Positions 25,201 to 36,961 are shown, counted from the first letter of the stretch. The stretch is DNA of 64,000 nt from Coffea arabica (GCF_036785885.1 NC_092316.1:52151001-52215000), one strand, 5' to 3'. The notes: generated from the sequence alone by a model not told the origin. Program-made: numbers and translations.

Positions 25201-27659
25201 CTATGCAGCAACCCACGCCCCAACCCCACCATTTGCAGTACAAAGCTTTTTAAAGAAGCTTGTTTGAATTTTTCCACTTTTAACGTCTATTGCAGAAGAG
25301 AGAAAAGAAGGAAAAAGAGATAGGAGAAGTTTTACCACTCAGAGAGAGGGAAAGAAAGGAGATGGTTCAAAACCCTTCAAGCTTCAGAGCTAAAAAAATA
25401 TTATCTTCAATCATTATCCTGTCTCTGTGTTTACCCTAGCTTCCTTTAACCTTTGAATCAATGTGATTGTTGCTAAACATGCGTTTTTCTAAATTGATTT
25501 CTTGTATATCTCCTAGATTTCAACCAAAAATGATAAGAACATCAAGATATTGATGAACAAAAGAAACACAGACATAAAACTTGAGAGACAGAAATTAATT
25601 CAAACAATGTGTAGCACAAATTGATAACTTATACATTAGAATGAAACAAATAAAGATTGAGAACTTATTGAGCTCTCTCAGTCTAAGCACAGTAATGGTT
25701 TTACCAGTCTATATGTGCATTGCACTTTGCCTTATCATGTAACTTTCCAATAACTATTAACATCAAAAAAAATTAAAAGCTTGTAGGTGTTATGCTGTAA
25801 GAATGTTGTGCTAATCAAAGCTACAGTTTGTATTATGGAGCATATCTTGCTATTTCCCTCATAAGCAATTAAGTTCTCATATGACATCTTTAACTTAAGC
25901 TTCACAGGAAGCCTCAATAGGCTCGTATCCAATTTTGCGGGCCTACTTCTAGAACTGTTCAACTCAACTTGACCCCTCACTCAATCTCAATTCTCGTTCT
26001 GTCCATGACCTGCTCTACCGTAGTTAAGATTTACTATCTAGAGACCGTTTATGGAAGTAGCAATGCTTGGTTTTCGGGTTGAAATCCTTGCAGCTATGAA
26101 CTAGCCCCATAGTAGACAAATTTAACATGTATAACCGGACAGCAAATAAATACGTATTATAGCATAATAAAAATAAGAGTAAATCTTATATACACTGACA
26201 ATGTATACACTATCACCGTTTGATTCATGATATGTGTGCAAAAGTTGACTTTCAAATTCAAATTTTGCATAGTTGTCATTCATCCAACGTTGACAGTGTA
26301 TACACTGTCAGTGTAAGAAAGATTAATCCTAAAAATAAACATGGAATATGTGGTAGACACAAAACATACATAAGAATCCCAAGTAACACAGCGGAACATG
26401 TTGGCAATGGAGTCAAAACATGCACTTGCCCATCAAATTGAAGGGGGAAAAAGTAAAAATGCTATGCTTAAATCAAGGCATTCCATCAGACATGATCTAA
26501 GAGAGTTCCTGCAAATCAGTAAAGAAGGCATGAGCTTATATGGTAATACATTGTCCGAAGGATAAATGCTTCACCTATGCATAGCTTAATGCCAATACAA
26601 GCTAAGACCTACCTTGTTTTTTTTGGTTCAAGGGGAGTTGTATCTCTCTATTTCTTTCATTAACATTCTGTTAGCATTCTCGAATCAGCGTCAACTCAGA
26701 GGACAATTTTCAATCACCAACTACATTCTTTTTCATACATACAAAACATGATGCTGAGTAGGAAACACGTAAAAGACTTCAACTTTGTTGCAGAAGTAAT
26801 CAAAATTCAACTGATTTAGGACTAACCACCTAAAAGTTCAAGATTTACAGCATGCTAAAGAAGTTGATTAAGAAAACATTCTTCAAATGGAATCAACTGG
26901 GCACCTAGACTATAACAAAATGGAACAAATTCAACAACAATTTTTAACAGAGAAATTTTACAATTACAAAAGAAAAAATAAAGGAAAGAAAGAAATGACA
27001 AATAAAAAAGGCTTAGGGAGAGATAAAGAAAACACCTTTGGATGAGTAATTGAGAATTTGGGCCAACAATTTAGACGTATCAACTTCTCTTAGTGCGCTG
27101 CAGCTTATGTAAGCACATAATTTCTGACAAGACTTGAACCAGGGAGCTTCCAGTACAAGATTCTGTACCGCATCATCTACATGGATAGTTTTTTTGAGAG
27201 GGGGGTGGGAAAGAAAGAGACAAATGCGGTAAAATTTCACCTAAAAGAACTGAACCCATTAAAAATAAATAAATAAATCCTGCATAAAAAGAAGATGAAA
27301 AGCACAAGTGTACCTTCCTTCGATCTAAGGGTAGGGTCCATGGACTTGAGGTCTCTTCTGACTTTGGAACGAAGGGCCTTCTTCTGCTTGAAAATGGCGT
27401 CCAGGTTGAGTGGGTGGTCAGCAGAGGTGGTGGTGGTCATGGTGGAGGCGGTGGTTAAGGGTGAGCGTGGGGGTGGCGGATGGTACTGGTAAGCGTGGCC
27501 GAGTATAGGTGTGATGGAGCGGGTGAACAAGAGTCGGGCGCTAATGGTGGATACGGAGGAAGGCAGAGCAAAGGGTGACGAGGTGAGGAGGGCGTGTGGG
27601 CGGTGGTGGCGATGGGTCATCTGTTGTCGGGCCAGTTGCTTCACCCCATTTAGGCTCAT
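22272..27659 (-). CDS. 5FCL: 5-formyltetrahydrofolate cyclo-ligase, mitochondrial, copy 1
   Basis: Seven exons: 27659-27314, 27176-27036, 24071-23907, 23357-23316, 23077-23032, 22567-22497 and 22408-22272. Spliced length is 948 nt, 315 residues, in frame with GT/AG sites. The enzyme (EC 6.3.3.2) converts 5-formyl-THF to 5,10-methenyl-THF using ATP; plant members are mitochondrial. Residues 1 to about 80 are S/T/R/P-rich and fit a transit peptide. Then come the basic LRSKVRRDLK segment, APWFKSCQKLCAYISCSALR, YVPRVEDKN, DLLLLPGLAFDKSGRRL and the family signature GRGGGYYD (243-250). For exon 3 I chose the acceptor before ATGATTATC, because the later one breaks frame. Intron 2 (about 3 kb) spans the A'/B junction. 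M14 is an alternative start. The C-rich minisatellite lies just past the stop. Confidence 0.93.
26177..26329. mobile_element. Mutator-type MITE in 5-FCL intron 2
   Basis: A 153-bp element whose ends form inverted repeats of about 40 bp around tacactgacaatgtatacac / gtgtatacactgtcagtgta. It is flanked by the perfect 9-bp duplication TAAAAATAA (26168-26176 and 26330-26338). The interior contains gcaaaagttgactttcaaat. No coding capacity. The 9-bp duplication points to the Mutator superfamily. Confidence 0.8.
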
Positions 27660-27767
27660 CTACTCTACTGATTAGGTGAACGTTAAATGAATTGATGGTG
27701 CCCAGACTCCAGTACAGTTTTTGATGTACTACTGAATCTATTATCTGAGATTAAAATAAATGTCTGC

Positions 27768-28510
27768 GTAGCTGTTCGCTCGCGAGCAGTTCGAGTCAAA
27801 TTTTGATCGATATTTGACTCGAGCTCGATCAATATAGAGTTCGAATTGGTCAAATCGAGATCGAGTTCAAAAATAATTTTATTTGAATTGCGTTTTTCTG
27901 AAATTTTTTTGTAGTATAAAAAAGTGTTTGGATAACAAAAATATCTCAAATAATATTTCACTTGCATCATAAACACATTTCTCAACCTACCTTTTTATAT
28001 TTACAATCACCTTTTTATCTCACATACATCACATTACAAAAAGTGCTACAGTAATTATTTCATATAATATTTCAAATAATACTCTATCCAAACAAAGCGA
28101 AATTTGATATATATGAAATAAAAAGATAATTGAAAAATATGTTCACAAAAAACGTAATAATTTTTCTATGAAAAATTGCTTTCCAAACAAAACCTAAGTT
28201 TGTTAGCTCGCGAGCTTCGAGTTCGAATTCAAAAATATTAAATTCGTTAGTTCCCGAGCTCAAGTATATATATATAATTTTATTTTAATAATAAAATTAT
28301 ATATATATTCCTAATTTTTATTATTTATTAAGAAAAATTTATTTTATTTATTTTTAAAAAATAATTATTTTTTATTTTTTTAAACTCGAACTTTAAATTT
28401 GCAGCTCGTCGAGCTCGAGTTCGAGTTTGAACTTGATAAAAGTAAGTCAAGATTTGTTTCAATTAACTCAAAACTCGACTCGACTCGACTCGATTCATTT
28501 GCAACCCTTC
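27768..28510. mobile_element. cgag-rich MITE-like element with a nested insertion
   Basis: Edges are rich in ctcgag / tcgagttcga / gactcgactcgactcg, and the AT-rich core resembles the hAT-like MITE at 7151-7624 (ttattaagaaaaatt, aaactcgaactt). It is interrupted by a second element at about 27922-28096. It lies in the promoter-side spacer between 5-FCL (start 27659) and the end of the myosin-binding gene (29278). Limits are approximate; no clean target duplication found. Confidence 0.55.
27922..28096. repeat. gtgttTGGATA MITE nested inside the cgag-rich element
   Basis: Matches 5149-5314 in end sequences and interior (cttgcatcataaacacattt). Its position within the cgag-rich repeat shows it arrived later. 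Confidence 0.6.
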
Positions 28511-29277
28511 CTATTTAGGATGGTTAGCAGGTGCCATCAGTAAAGACATTTGATCAGAAAGCGAATTTTTTGCAAGAAGCAACCATTGAAGAAGGATAAT
28601 CCCAATTCAATTACCAACAACTGAAGATGCTACTTCATCTCAGTAGACTTGTAGCCATCATAATAAGCTTTCTCAGCCAATCGCCGGGGTGCAAAAGATA
28701 TAACTATAGCAGCCGGAAGCTACTTCAATTCATCCGTTGCACAATCAAGTAGATTTGGAAACAGAAGTTGCCATTAACAGTCGGAAACGCAAGATACTGA
28801 TGGAGGGCACAGCTTCTTTGCAATCAAGAGTCATTTATACACCAGGTCATCATTGAGAGTGGCAAGGTAAGATTAAGAATGAATGAATGAATTGAATATA
28901 CAGGAGGATATTTGCATTGATGAAACGAGAATAATAAATGTTACTGAGTTCAAATCTGACACCTCATGGTCACGGCCCTAAAATGAGCGAGGGACAGGAA
29001 AGGAAGGTAAGCACGAAGTTATCAAAGCCTTTAATCAGAAAAAAAAGACATTAACCCTACGGCCAAAAACTACACGTATTGATACTTTGCATGCTAAACC
29101 ACTGGACTGCAAACTATTCTGTAGCTAGCTACTCATGCATGCGACCCCGGAGTTCAGCCAAACCTGGTACAGATTTAGGCTGTCTTCAGCTTGTCAAGCT
29201 GGATGAGATATTTGAACTCGCAATCGGATGGAACCAGCTCTGAATATGGTTTGGTTTACCCCATTCAGCAACACAGG
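28511..29277. other. Spacer, probable 3' flank of the myosin-binding gene
   Basis: AT-rich sequence with no supported coding region; the part nearest 29278 is expected to hold the 3' UTR of the gene read toward it. Confidence 0.5.
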
Positions 29278-31741
29278 TCACGCATCTATGTCATCATTAG
29301 GCATTTTCACGGAGTACCTAAGGTTCCGCAGATGTTGAGCAATCTCTGTCAAGAGTTTGCTTCCCTCACCACTCTTCTGCAGAGTCATAGCAGCATGCTT
29401 TAAGAAGCCACTATCTGCTTCAATTGCTCTCAATCTCTCCCTAATCAAAGACAACTCTCTTTCAAGAATAGGCTTATTTTCTGTACCTGTCAGGGGGAAC
29501 CATTTCATCTTAATCATATTGAAGAAGAGCAAGGAAGCAAAGCCAAAAAGATAAAAGAAAACAGAGAGAGAGAGAGGAGTTTAACAAATCCGATGTATAT
29601 AGGCAAAAGGGTACAATATATTGAGGAACAAAAAGAAAGAATCAATCACCTCTCTCTCCTTGCTCTTCCACGTTAGACCCCGAGAGATGAGATCCTTGGT
29701 CGACGGAGGGTACGCTCATATTTCTCTCGACATCCTTCAATAAACCTAGAAGGTAAGATCTTTCGTGCTCGAAGTCTAGGGATGATTCATCCAGAGTTCC
29801 ACCAGCTCCTAGTTCCATGGAACGGTCAAATGAGCGTTTCTTTGCTCCACTTTGATCTAGTAGTTCACTGGGACTGCCACACTCAGATTTTTCACCAGAA
29901 GATGATAGAGACTGAGATTTCAAAGCTTGATAATCTTCGTCATCATCAATTTCACAGACCTCACTTCCTATTTTCTTAATAGGCCCATATTTTTCCCTAT
30001 AAACATCAAGGTCTGCTTCCAAAACCTTAATCTCTTCGTCTCTCTTCCCAAGTAAGTCTTTCATGACCTGCAGTGCTTCTTGGTCATACTCTGCCTGTTC
30101 TTCCATCATCCTCTGATACTGCAAGGCCTCCATTTGAACAGCTGCCTTCTCTGCTTGCAACCGAGTGATCATTGCCATCGCATTGTTTGCTGCAACAGCA
30201 GAGGCACTTCTTTCTTCATCTAGTTCCATATACAGTGCCATGAGGGACTTGCGATCTAAACGAACTTGTCTCTTCAAACGAGTCAAAATGGAGTCACCGT
30301 CTGCTTCGTTCAGTGCGTTAATGTCATTGGGCTCTAAAACAAAGTCCGGCTTGTCCATGGAAAATTTTTTACCCGCCCTGTACCTAGGACTGGCTTGAGC
30401 TGAATCCGACAGCGGTATTCCAAAAAATTTGTTTCCCCTAACGAAGAGAGGGGTTTTACTAGCATCTTCATTTATGTCCTCTGAGTCTGGCAGTAAAGGC
30501 ACTGTTGCAGCTTTAGTATCTTCTCTACCTGCTATATCAATCTTGTCAAATTAACAACACGACCTAGTTATGTTTTAAGGATAAAAAAAAATTCACATAA
30601 TAGGTCAATATGAGCCAGCTAAATAAAATAGTTAAGTGCAATCATCCCAAAAGAAAAAAAAAACACAACTTAGTTTAAGGTATATCACATATCAAGAATA
30701 TCTTCTTGCGGGTGGAAAACAATCAGAATAAGAACAGGATAGCAGCTGCAGTGTTAGACAGGTGTATAATCTCACATGTTTACATATATTATTCACATAT
30801 ATGAACCACATCTAGAAGAATGCTGATAGTCACACAACTGGATAAAATAGATGAGGAAGAGAATTTGCATCAGTCAAAACACGAACGAACCACATAAGCC
30901 AAGGCTCCTCATATGTGTCCTGGAATCAACATGAAAACGATTTTATTTTATAGGACTTACGTTGATTGTCTCCTGGAATCAACATGAAAACGATTTTTTT
31001 ATGGGACTTACGTTGATTGTCTCCAATTGAAGCATCCTCATCTTCTGGAATTTCTGAATCATTATCCGACATGAACTTGAGCTCTGTGTACCGAATGTGG
31101 GGCAATTCTGGATTTCTCCCATCCTCATTTTTCCATGACAGCAGGGGTGCTCTTGGAGAAGGGGTGGGAGCATTAGCATTCATCGACGAACTTCGAATGA
31201 ATTTCGAGGAGGGTCTCGTTTTCAAAGGGTCCCCACAACAAGAACACCGAGGAACACCAGTCAGGTCACCTTGCAACCCTTCATCCTTCTTTCCTGATTT
31301 TACCAAATTTCTCTGGTCATCCTCTACAAAGCAATCGATATCCTTGTGCAGAATCCCAACAAGAGACTTGTATCTATCGCAATCAGAGTCTTTCTCTGTT
31401 GCAAATGAAAGAAGGCATCCATCACAGATGCTTCGTATATCAGACAGCTTCTTATGCACGTGGCAATAGGCAAGGGAAGAAATATCTTTCTTGTGAACTT
31501 CGCATATCGAATCATTGTAATAGAAATTTGGATTTCTGTGAACCAGAACATGATCAATCCTTGTGCAGAGCAAGCATGGGATTCTCAAACCAAATAATTT
31601 TGCAAGTTCGTTGCAGATAAAGGCAAGAAACCCATCGATGAATAGTAGAATTATCACCACCCATTCCAGGATGGCATATATCAAGAATTGTGGAAATTTT
31701 CCCAACTTTTCTTCAATAAGTATCTTGATAGATTGCGACAT
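29278..31741 (-). CDS. GTD-binding (DUF593) myosin-binding protein, copy 1
   Basis: Three exons: 31741-31012, 30528-29650 and 29486-29278, closing a 605-codon frame. A membrane segment lies at residues 16-40 (FLIYAILEWVVIILLFIDGF). It is followed by the cysteine-bearing IPCLLCTRIDHVLVHR, the conserved YNDSICEVHKKDISSLAYCH and CDGCLLSFATEKDSDCDRYK blocks, and RCSCCG. Residues 322-422 are the coiled-coil GTD-binding/DUF593 domain (LTRLKRQVRLDRKSLMALYM, then EADLDVYREKYG). A C-terminal coiled coil (ILERELSLIRERLRAIEAD) sits in exon 3. Known relatives (MYOB family) bind the tails of class XI myosins and anchor vesicles; domain order and size are nearest MYOB5/6, without certainty. A 51-bp tandem duplication at the end of exon 1 offers a second donor. 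Upstream (31932-31962) the leader is (GA)n-rich. Confidence 0.9.
30919..31022 (-). repeat. Tandem duplication of the exon-1 splice donor, copy 1
   Basis: Two imperfect units (about 30919-30971 and 30972-31022) each contain GACAATCAAC followed by gtaagtcc on the coding strand. Using the distal donor (exon end 30961) in place of the proximal one (31012) adds 51 nt, 17 codons without a stop, so both choices keep frame. Confidence 0.85.
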
Positions 31742-32593
31742 GTCTATGTGTAAGGTGTGAGACCATAAAGTTCTAAAAGGGGGATAATGTCAGGAAGATC
31801 AGAATTAAAAGAGAGATTAAAAGTGGAGGAGAATCAAGCTGCAGCAAATGAGACAGATCATGACCCCGGAGGAAAAAGCCAGCCCCGGATCATGATCTTC
31901 CTATCTCTTTAGATCTTTTCTATTACAGTTCCACTCTCTCTCTCTCTCTCTTTCTCTCTCTCCGTGCCAGTGCGAGGAAGACGAGGAAAGATTTGTGTGT
32001 AGAATTTTGAGGTTGCAAAAATTCAGGTGGGAGTGTTGGTTTGATGGTTTGAGCTAGATATAGTAAAGGGGTCACCAACTCACAGGTTTTGCTTCCAAGT
32101 TTCGAGAGAGGGAGAACCATTGCACCTAGATTAACGGTCCATCGCGCTTTCCATTTTACCCCATGTAGTGATTTAGAGTCGTTTTTGTAGGTGGACTCAA
32201 TTGTAAATATATGGTCATTTTACCCACTTGTTTTCTCAATACCAGGGGATTCGAGTCTTGTATTGAAAGTATCTATATCATCTTCTAAACGAGCTGTGCT
32301 CTGAACCAAATGGTTAGAGCTTCAAACAGCTTCTGAAGCCATATTTACAGCACGCCCAAATAAAATTTTCCAAGCTTAAACACTGCCAAAAACTTCAAAG
32401 TCTAGTAGGAGTCTCAGGCAGTTTACTGAAGTAAATATCAGATCGTGCTCGGCATATTAGAACTCTACTTATGACTGAAGAAATTGCAGAGCCGTAGCAT
32501 TAAAAAGTTGGGGAAGTACTTGGCTACATAATTAAATTATAGAGGAGATGGTACACCACTTGTCTTCACTAACCAAACAGCATCTTTAATCTC
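31742..32593. promoter_or_regulatory. Upstream region of the myosin-binding gene, with GA/CT tract
   Basis: Lies between the ATG at 31741 and the end of the NOL9 fragment at 32594. A (CT)n tract (GA on the transcribed strand) at 31932-31962 is typical of plant core promoters and leaders. A 65-codon open frame through it (31923-32120) is repetitive and not called a gene. No clear TATA box. Confidence 0.45.
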
Positions 32594-35368
32594 CTAATCT
32601 GAAGGCAATACATTGGCAGACATGTATGGTGAAACGCATCCTTGTACCTGAAGAAAATCATCTTTTTTCAATCAAAAAGAGGTATTAATAGATAAGAATG
32701 CATGCCGATGGAGTGGTCCTCCATGATTTTCTAAGGAAACCTAGCAAAACGCCAGATTGTGCTTTACCAAGAATTCCAAGAGTTCGTGAAAAGAGAATGG
32801 CAAGAAACCCATGATTCCCATTCTATTTTTCTACTATTTAGAACTGGAGAAAAGACCCAAAATGGTGCAAAATTAGTAACTTCATTGAAAGAAGCATAAG
32901 ACATAATGTTTCCATAACAAAGAATCAGTCACCACCACCCTCTTCCCCAACCACACAGAAAGGAAAAGGGGAAGAATTATATTAGAAAGTTGAAACATCT
33001 TTTGTCATCAGTAATCCCAAGTTGACATGCCACATCAAACAGATTAATTGACATTTAAGTAGCAATTGTAAGCATAAGTTAGCTGAGAAAACAAAGCAAA
33101 AACCATCAGCAGGATTGCAAGCACAAGTAAGCAGACCAAGTGACTGTGAGGTCCCTAGTTCGACTCTTAAGCCCTCACCTTTTCCCATCCCCCTTGTAAG
33201 ACTTGGAGTCTCCCTTTGGACCAAAAAAAAAAAAAAGAAATCTTCCATCAAATTGAAACTGTAGTGTGCAAAACTGATCATTCTCTTATCAATATCATGA
33301 AAGTAAAATAATATGTTAAATGTCAAGATCCATTATTCAATATATAAACACATAAAATGGCTGACCAGGATCTCATGAAAAATGGAGTTAAAGAGAAGAA
33401 TAACTTAAATTCTAGCAATAACAGGTTACCCCAGGACCAAAAGTTTGCATATTGATTTGAAGGGGAACTAAAGGTATAATGACTTCAGGGGAAGGTATCC
33501 CATACCTGCAGTAAACAAGTGGGAATTTGGATAAACCCCTGTAGCAATAGATCAACCTTCTCCAAAGAGTCTGGAGGAACAGGGGTAATTAAGTAGAGGA
33601 TGTTCCTAAAAGTATCAATACCTCTCACAATTCCTGGATCATAAAGACAAGACAGTAGGAAATTAAGCTAGAGTCTATGACGTTCAGCTAAAAAAGAAAG
33701 AAATCAGAAAGTACATTGTAAAAATTATAAATTATGTTAAAAAACATGTATGTCTCACACAAAAAGGGATAAAAACTAACAGAGAGCACCACTAATCTTC
33801 AGTGCAACTACAATTTTGTTTTCAAACTTACCAAAATGTTAAAAAAAACAGGTATGACTCACACAAAAAGGGATAAAGACGAACACAGAGCACTAATAAA
33901 CTCCGCTGCAACTAGAATTCTGTTTCCAAACTTACCAAATGCCCAAATTGCATACCTGTCTAGGCTCAACCACATTAGCAACCCAAAATTAACTAGTAAT
34001 GCAATGTGCCACAACTTGGGGCCTGAATATGTATGTGGATATGATTATCTCCAAGTACAAGCCCATATTGCATTTGTACAGAGTGAAAAAGATTTCTTAT
34101 CCTCATGTCACATGAGAAAAACAAACTAAAAACGATTAATTACAGGTAGCATAGTTCTCAAACAAGTTACCTACCTAGGCCAATACAAGGAGATAAATTT
34201 TCACCACTTTCAGAACTGATGGCCAAGCCAACAATAGTTGCATTTAAGCTGTAGAAGATTTCAGTCTTTGGGACCTATCATCAAGAAACAATTGAAAAAT
34301 CATGCCCTAAGATGGGTTTAGTAAATCATAAACAACAAGGACGATGAGAAATATCATGAAAGACTAGTCCAAGAAGACTTTAGTAATTTTTCTGAAAGTT
34401 GAGAACAAATGAAGTCTGTAGATCAACCATACAGCGGGAAATGAAGAACAGTGTATTCTATGTTACTGAACCAACCTGACAATGAAGATGCTTAATTTTG
34501 ATACTTGATACAGAGATTTCAAAAGGGGGTTGGGCAGCTAATGCATTGGCGAGTTCCTTTATTGTAGTGATATTCAATTGACTGGGAAAGCACTGTCTGA
34601 AATATGCCATCACACGCAAGTCTCGCATAAGGCGAGCATCCTTCTGCACCAGAACCCTGTACAATACATTGAACAGAAGATTTGAAAATAAAAGACTTAA
34701 TAGATTAAAGTGCTGATGCTGCTTGACCAATAGCAAGTCGTGCTAATTCTAGTATGCTTGCAAAAAGGGACAGCATATATTTCAATCTTGCTATTAACAA
34801 GATGTAGCAGATGCCAAGCTCTTACTGAAATGAAAATCCATTTATACACTTGGAAAAGGACATACGATCTCTTGAAAGAGTCCTGACGAGCTGAATTGAC
34901 CTCAATTATGGTAGTTGATGTAGAATCATCCTCATCTAACCAAAACACTCCAACTGGTAGATTCTTACTCTCAGTCGATATGCAAATCTTTACCACATGT
35001 GTAGGAGATATGTATTTAAGCATGTCAACAAGGATGTCATAACCAATACCTGCCACAAAACATAATGTCCAGATTAGCCAACCTAAAGATTATGGATGAA
35101 AGAAACTCCATTACAAGCAGCAGTAATGCAAAACCAAGGCATAATTTATGTCATATCAGTTGGTAGAGATACAAAGATCAAAGATACTAATACAAGTATA
35201 CCTTTCACCCATCCTGGAGTGTTAATGACCAGCGGCACCCCAGCGTGATGACGTTCTATCTTATCAAACATGCAGTACTCTTTGCGATAGTGGTCATATA
35301 AGGCGAATATGTATGTCAAGTAAGTTGTTGGATCCCTTTTTGAGGATATGTCGCCAAAGAAAAAGCAT
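32594..35368 (-). pseudogene. NOL9-like kinase, 3' fragment (exons 4-9)
   Basis: Exons at 35368-35202, 35049-34866, 34656-34476, 34274-34175, 33633-33506 and 32647-32594 are the same as the last six exons of the whole gene at 51735-56676. Exons 1-3, including the start codon, the Walker A P-loop and the DTDVGQTEF motif, are absent: upstream of exon 4 intron 3 runs only to 36357 and then meets segment A''. Without the ATP-binding part it cannot be a working kinase. The retained exons show no damage, in line with very recent truncation. Confidence 0.92.
33113..33236 (+). mobile_element. Possible SINE in NOL9 intron 8
   Basis: Shows a B-box-like tagttcgactctt at about 33150, a body ending gagtctccctttggacc and a terminal A14 run. 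The reverse pattern (T-run then ggttctaagggga or ggttcaaggggag) occurs at 1480-1512 and near 26617, hinting at a dispersed family. A clear A box and target duplication are not found, so this is tentative. Confidence 0.35.
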
Positions 35369-36357
35369 CTGAAGCAAAAGTTTCAGCCAAAAGGTAAAAC
35401 ATTTAACCCATAATAGAGCCATATATTCAGGATGATGCATCAATAACTGCCATATTATCTTCAATCTTATTTACACAATGTCTGGACAAATATCTGGTTT
35501 CCCACTTCAAAGAAGGGAATTTAATCTATTTGGCAAAGATATTAAGTTCAATCAGGTGGTAATAAACTTGAATTTTTGTAACAAAATCTCAATGCATCAG
35601 ATGGAGTGGCCAAATGCAACAGACAAGGCTGTAATCATTTTTGTAGCTAGAAATTCATTTTAAAATAAAGAGCCCAGAAATATGTTCTTCCTTATAAGCA
35701 ATAGTATGTCAATTTGAGAAAGCTAAGTTCCAGGTTTCAGTCAAGGCTGGTTAGACACCTTTTCCCCATAAAACAAAAATTCCCCACAACTGGATAGATC
35801 AGCATTACCAGAAAATAAATATTAAATAAAAAAAAAAAAAAAACAATCATAGAAAACAAATATAAATACTTCCCAAACATCTGTAAAACTTGTATCTGGA
35901 AAATTTGAACATCCTGTAGAAATGCCATCTTAAAGTTTCCATTTGGAATTGTAGTTGCTTATTGTAGCCATTTAAGCACATGCTTTTTATCTTCTAAGTG
36001 GGCAAAGACAACATCAATTCTTATGACCAACAAATCACTCGATAAGCTTTTCTTCTCCTTTATCTAACATGCACACTTTGCCTTATTTATTCTTGCTTTT
36101 ACTTTTTTTTCTTTTTAATGGAAAACCAATTTTATGTCTTGAAGCCATACAAGCGGTACAAGTCGGACAGGATGGGGATATCAATGTTAATTTGTCAATG
36201 AAAATGCAGATAATTATTTCAGTTATTTCCCAATCTCCTGTTTCTCAAAAAAGAAATGTATCTCAAAAGCATGCGTTTTGCCCACTTAAACACCATGCGA
36301 TATAAACTGCTGAGATATTAAGTGATACACAAGTGACCAGAAGAAAGAAAAAAGGAA
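35369..36357. other. Partial NOL9 intron 3 ending at a duplication junction
   Basis: Non-coding intron sequence with an A-run near 35829-35842 and T-rich tracts near 36090-36115. It ends exactly at the B/A'' junction. Short open frames in it have no family resemblance. Confidence 0.7.
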
Positions 36358-36427
36358 GGGTCCCCAACTCTAAGGGCTAGGGCTGATCTCGATGACACCA
36401 GATTTGAAATTAAAGTTGGCCCAGGAG

Positions 36428-36901
36428 CAGGGCAGTACACGAATCGACTCGTTTGGTTAATATCGAATTCGATCTAATTAAGTTGACCTCGAATTTGATT
36501 ATATATTTTTTTATATTTTATTTTTATATATCAAGCTTGATTATATCGAGTTTGATTATTTATTTTTATTTTTATTTTACATATATATAATTCGAGTTCA
36601 AAAACATTAATTTCGTTGGACTTGCGAGCTCAATTATATATAATTTTTTTATTTTTATTTTAATAGTAAAATTATAAATATATTTCTAATATTTTCTTAT
36701 TTGTTAAGAAGAATTACTATTTTACTTATTAAAATAATTATTTTTTTATTTTTTAAAAAATAAAAATATTATTATTTATTATTTTTTAAGTTCGAGGTCG
36801 AATTTGACATTTTGAACTCGTCGACCTCGAACTTAAAATTAACTGAAGACTCGACTTGATTAGATCAAAAGTCGATTCGACTCGACTCGTTTACACCTCT
36901 A
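36428..36901. mobile_element. hAT-like MITE in promoter, third copy
   Basis: Same element as 7151-7624. Only 70 bp of segment A'' lie to its left before NOL9 intron DNA begins. Confidence 0.68.
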
Positions 36902-36953
36902 CCTAGGAGTATTGGTGCCATGCAATGCACGAGGGCTTCTTCTTCAGTTCTTC

Positions 36954-36961
36954 TATAAATA
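36954..36961 (+). promoter_or_regulatory. TATA box of germin-like gene, copy 3
   Basis: TATAAATA, same spacing to the ATG as in the other copies. Confidence 0.75.

Larger units (their letters stand above)
15149..25284. repeat. Segment A', second copy of the duplication
   Basis: A 10,136-bp near-identical copy of 4929-15148. It lacks 85 bp in the hAT-MITE flank (between 17271 and 17273) and has one extra T in the poly-T near 15951-15968. Its right end runs straight into segment B at 25285 within 5-FCL intron 2, which restores a whole 5-FCL gene. This is therefore the copy standing in the ancestral position relative to B. Confidence 0.97.
25285..36357. repeat. Segment B, first copy of the 11.1-kb right part of the duplication
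   Basis: Holds 5-FCL exons 1-2, the myosin-binding-protein gene and NOL9 exons 4-9. It recurs at 44426-55498 with a constant offset of 19,141. The right end lies in NOL9 intron 3; identity with the second copy ends at 36357/55498, where this copy switches to ggg of segment A'' and the other continues as a-rich unique DNA. Confidence 0.97.

Noticed and set aside
30961-31012. 12-nt micro-exon between the two duplicated donors
   Set aside because: Would need an intron of about 38 nt, shorter than plant introns normally spliced, with a poor pyrimidine tract.
31017-31469. 150-codon + strand frame, also at 50158-50610
   Set aside because: Antisense shadow of exon 1 of the myosin-binding protein gene.
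33140-33165. tRNA-like B box (tagttcgactctt)
   Set aside because: No cloverleaf, anticodon stem or acceptor stem can be drawn; better explained as a SINE remnant, itself uncertain.
32982-33326. 114-codon minus-strand frame, also at 52123-52467
   Set aside because: Spans the possible SINE and its A-run within NOL9 intron 8.
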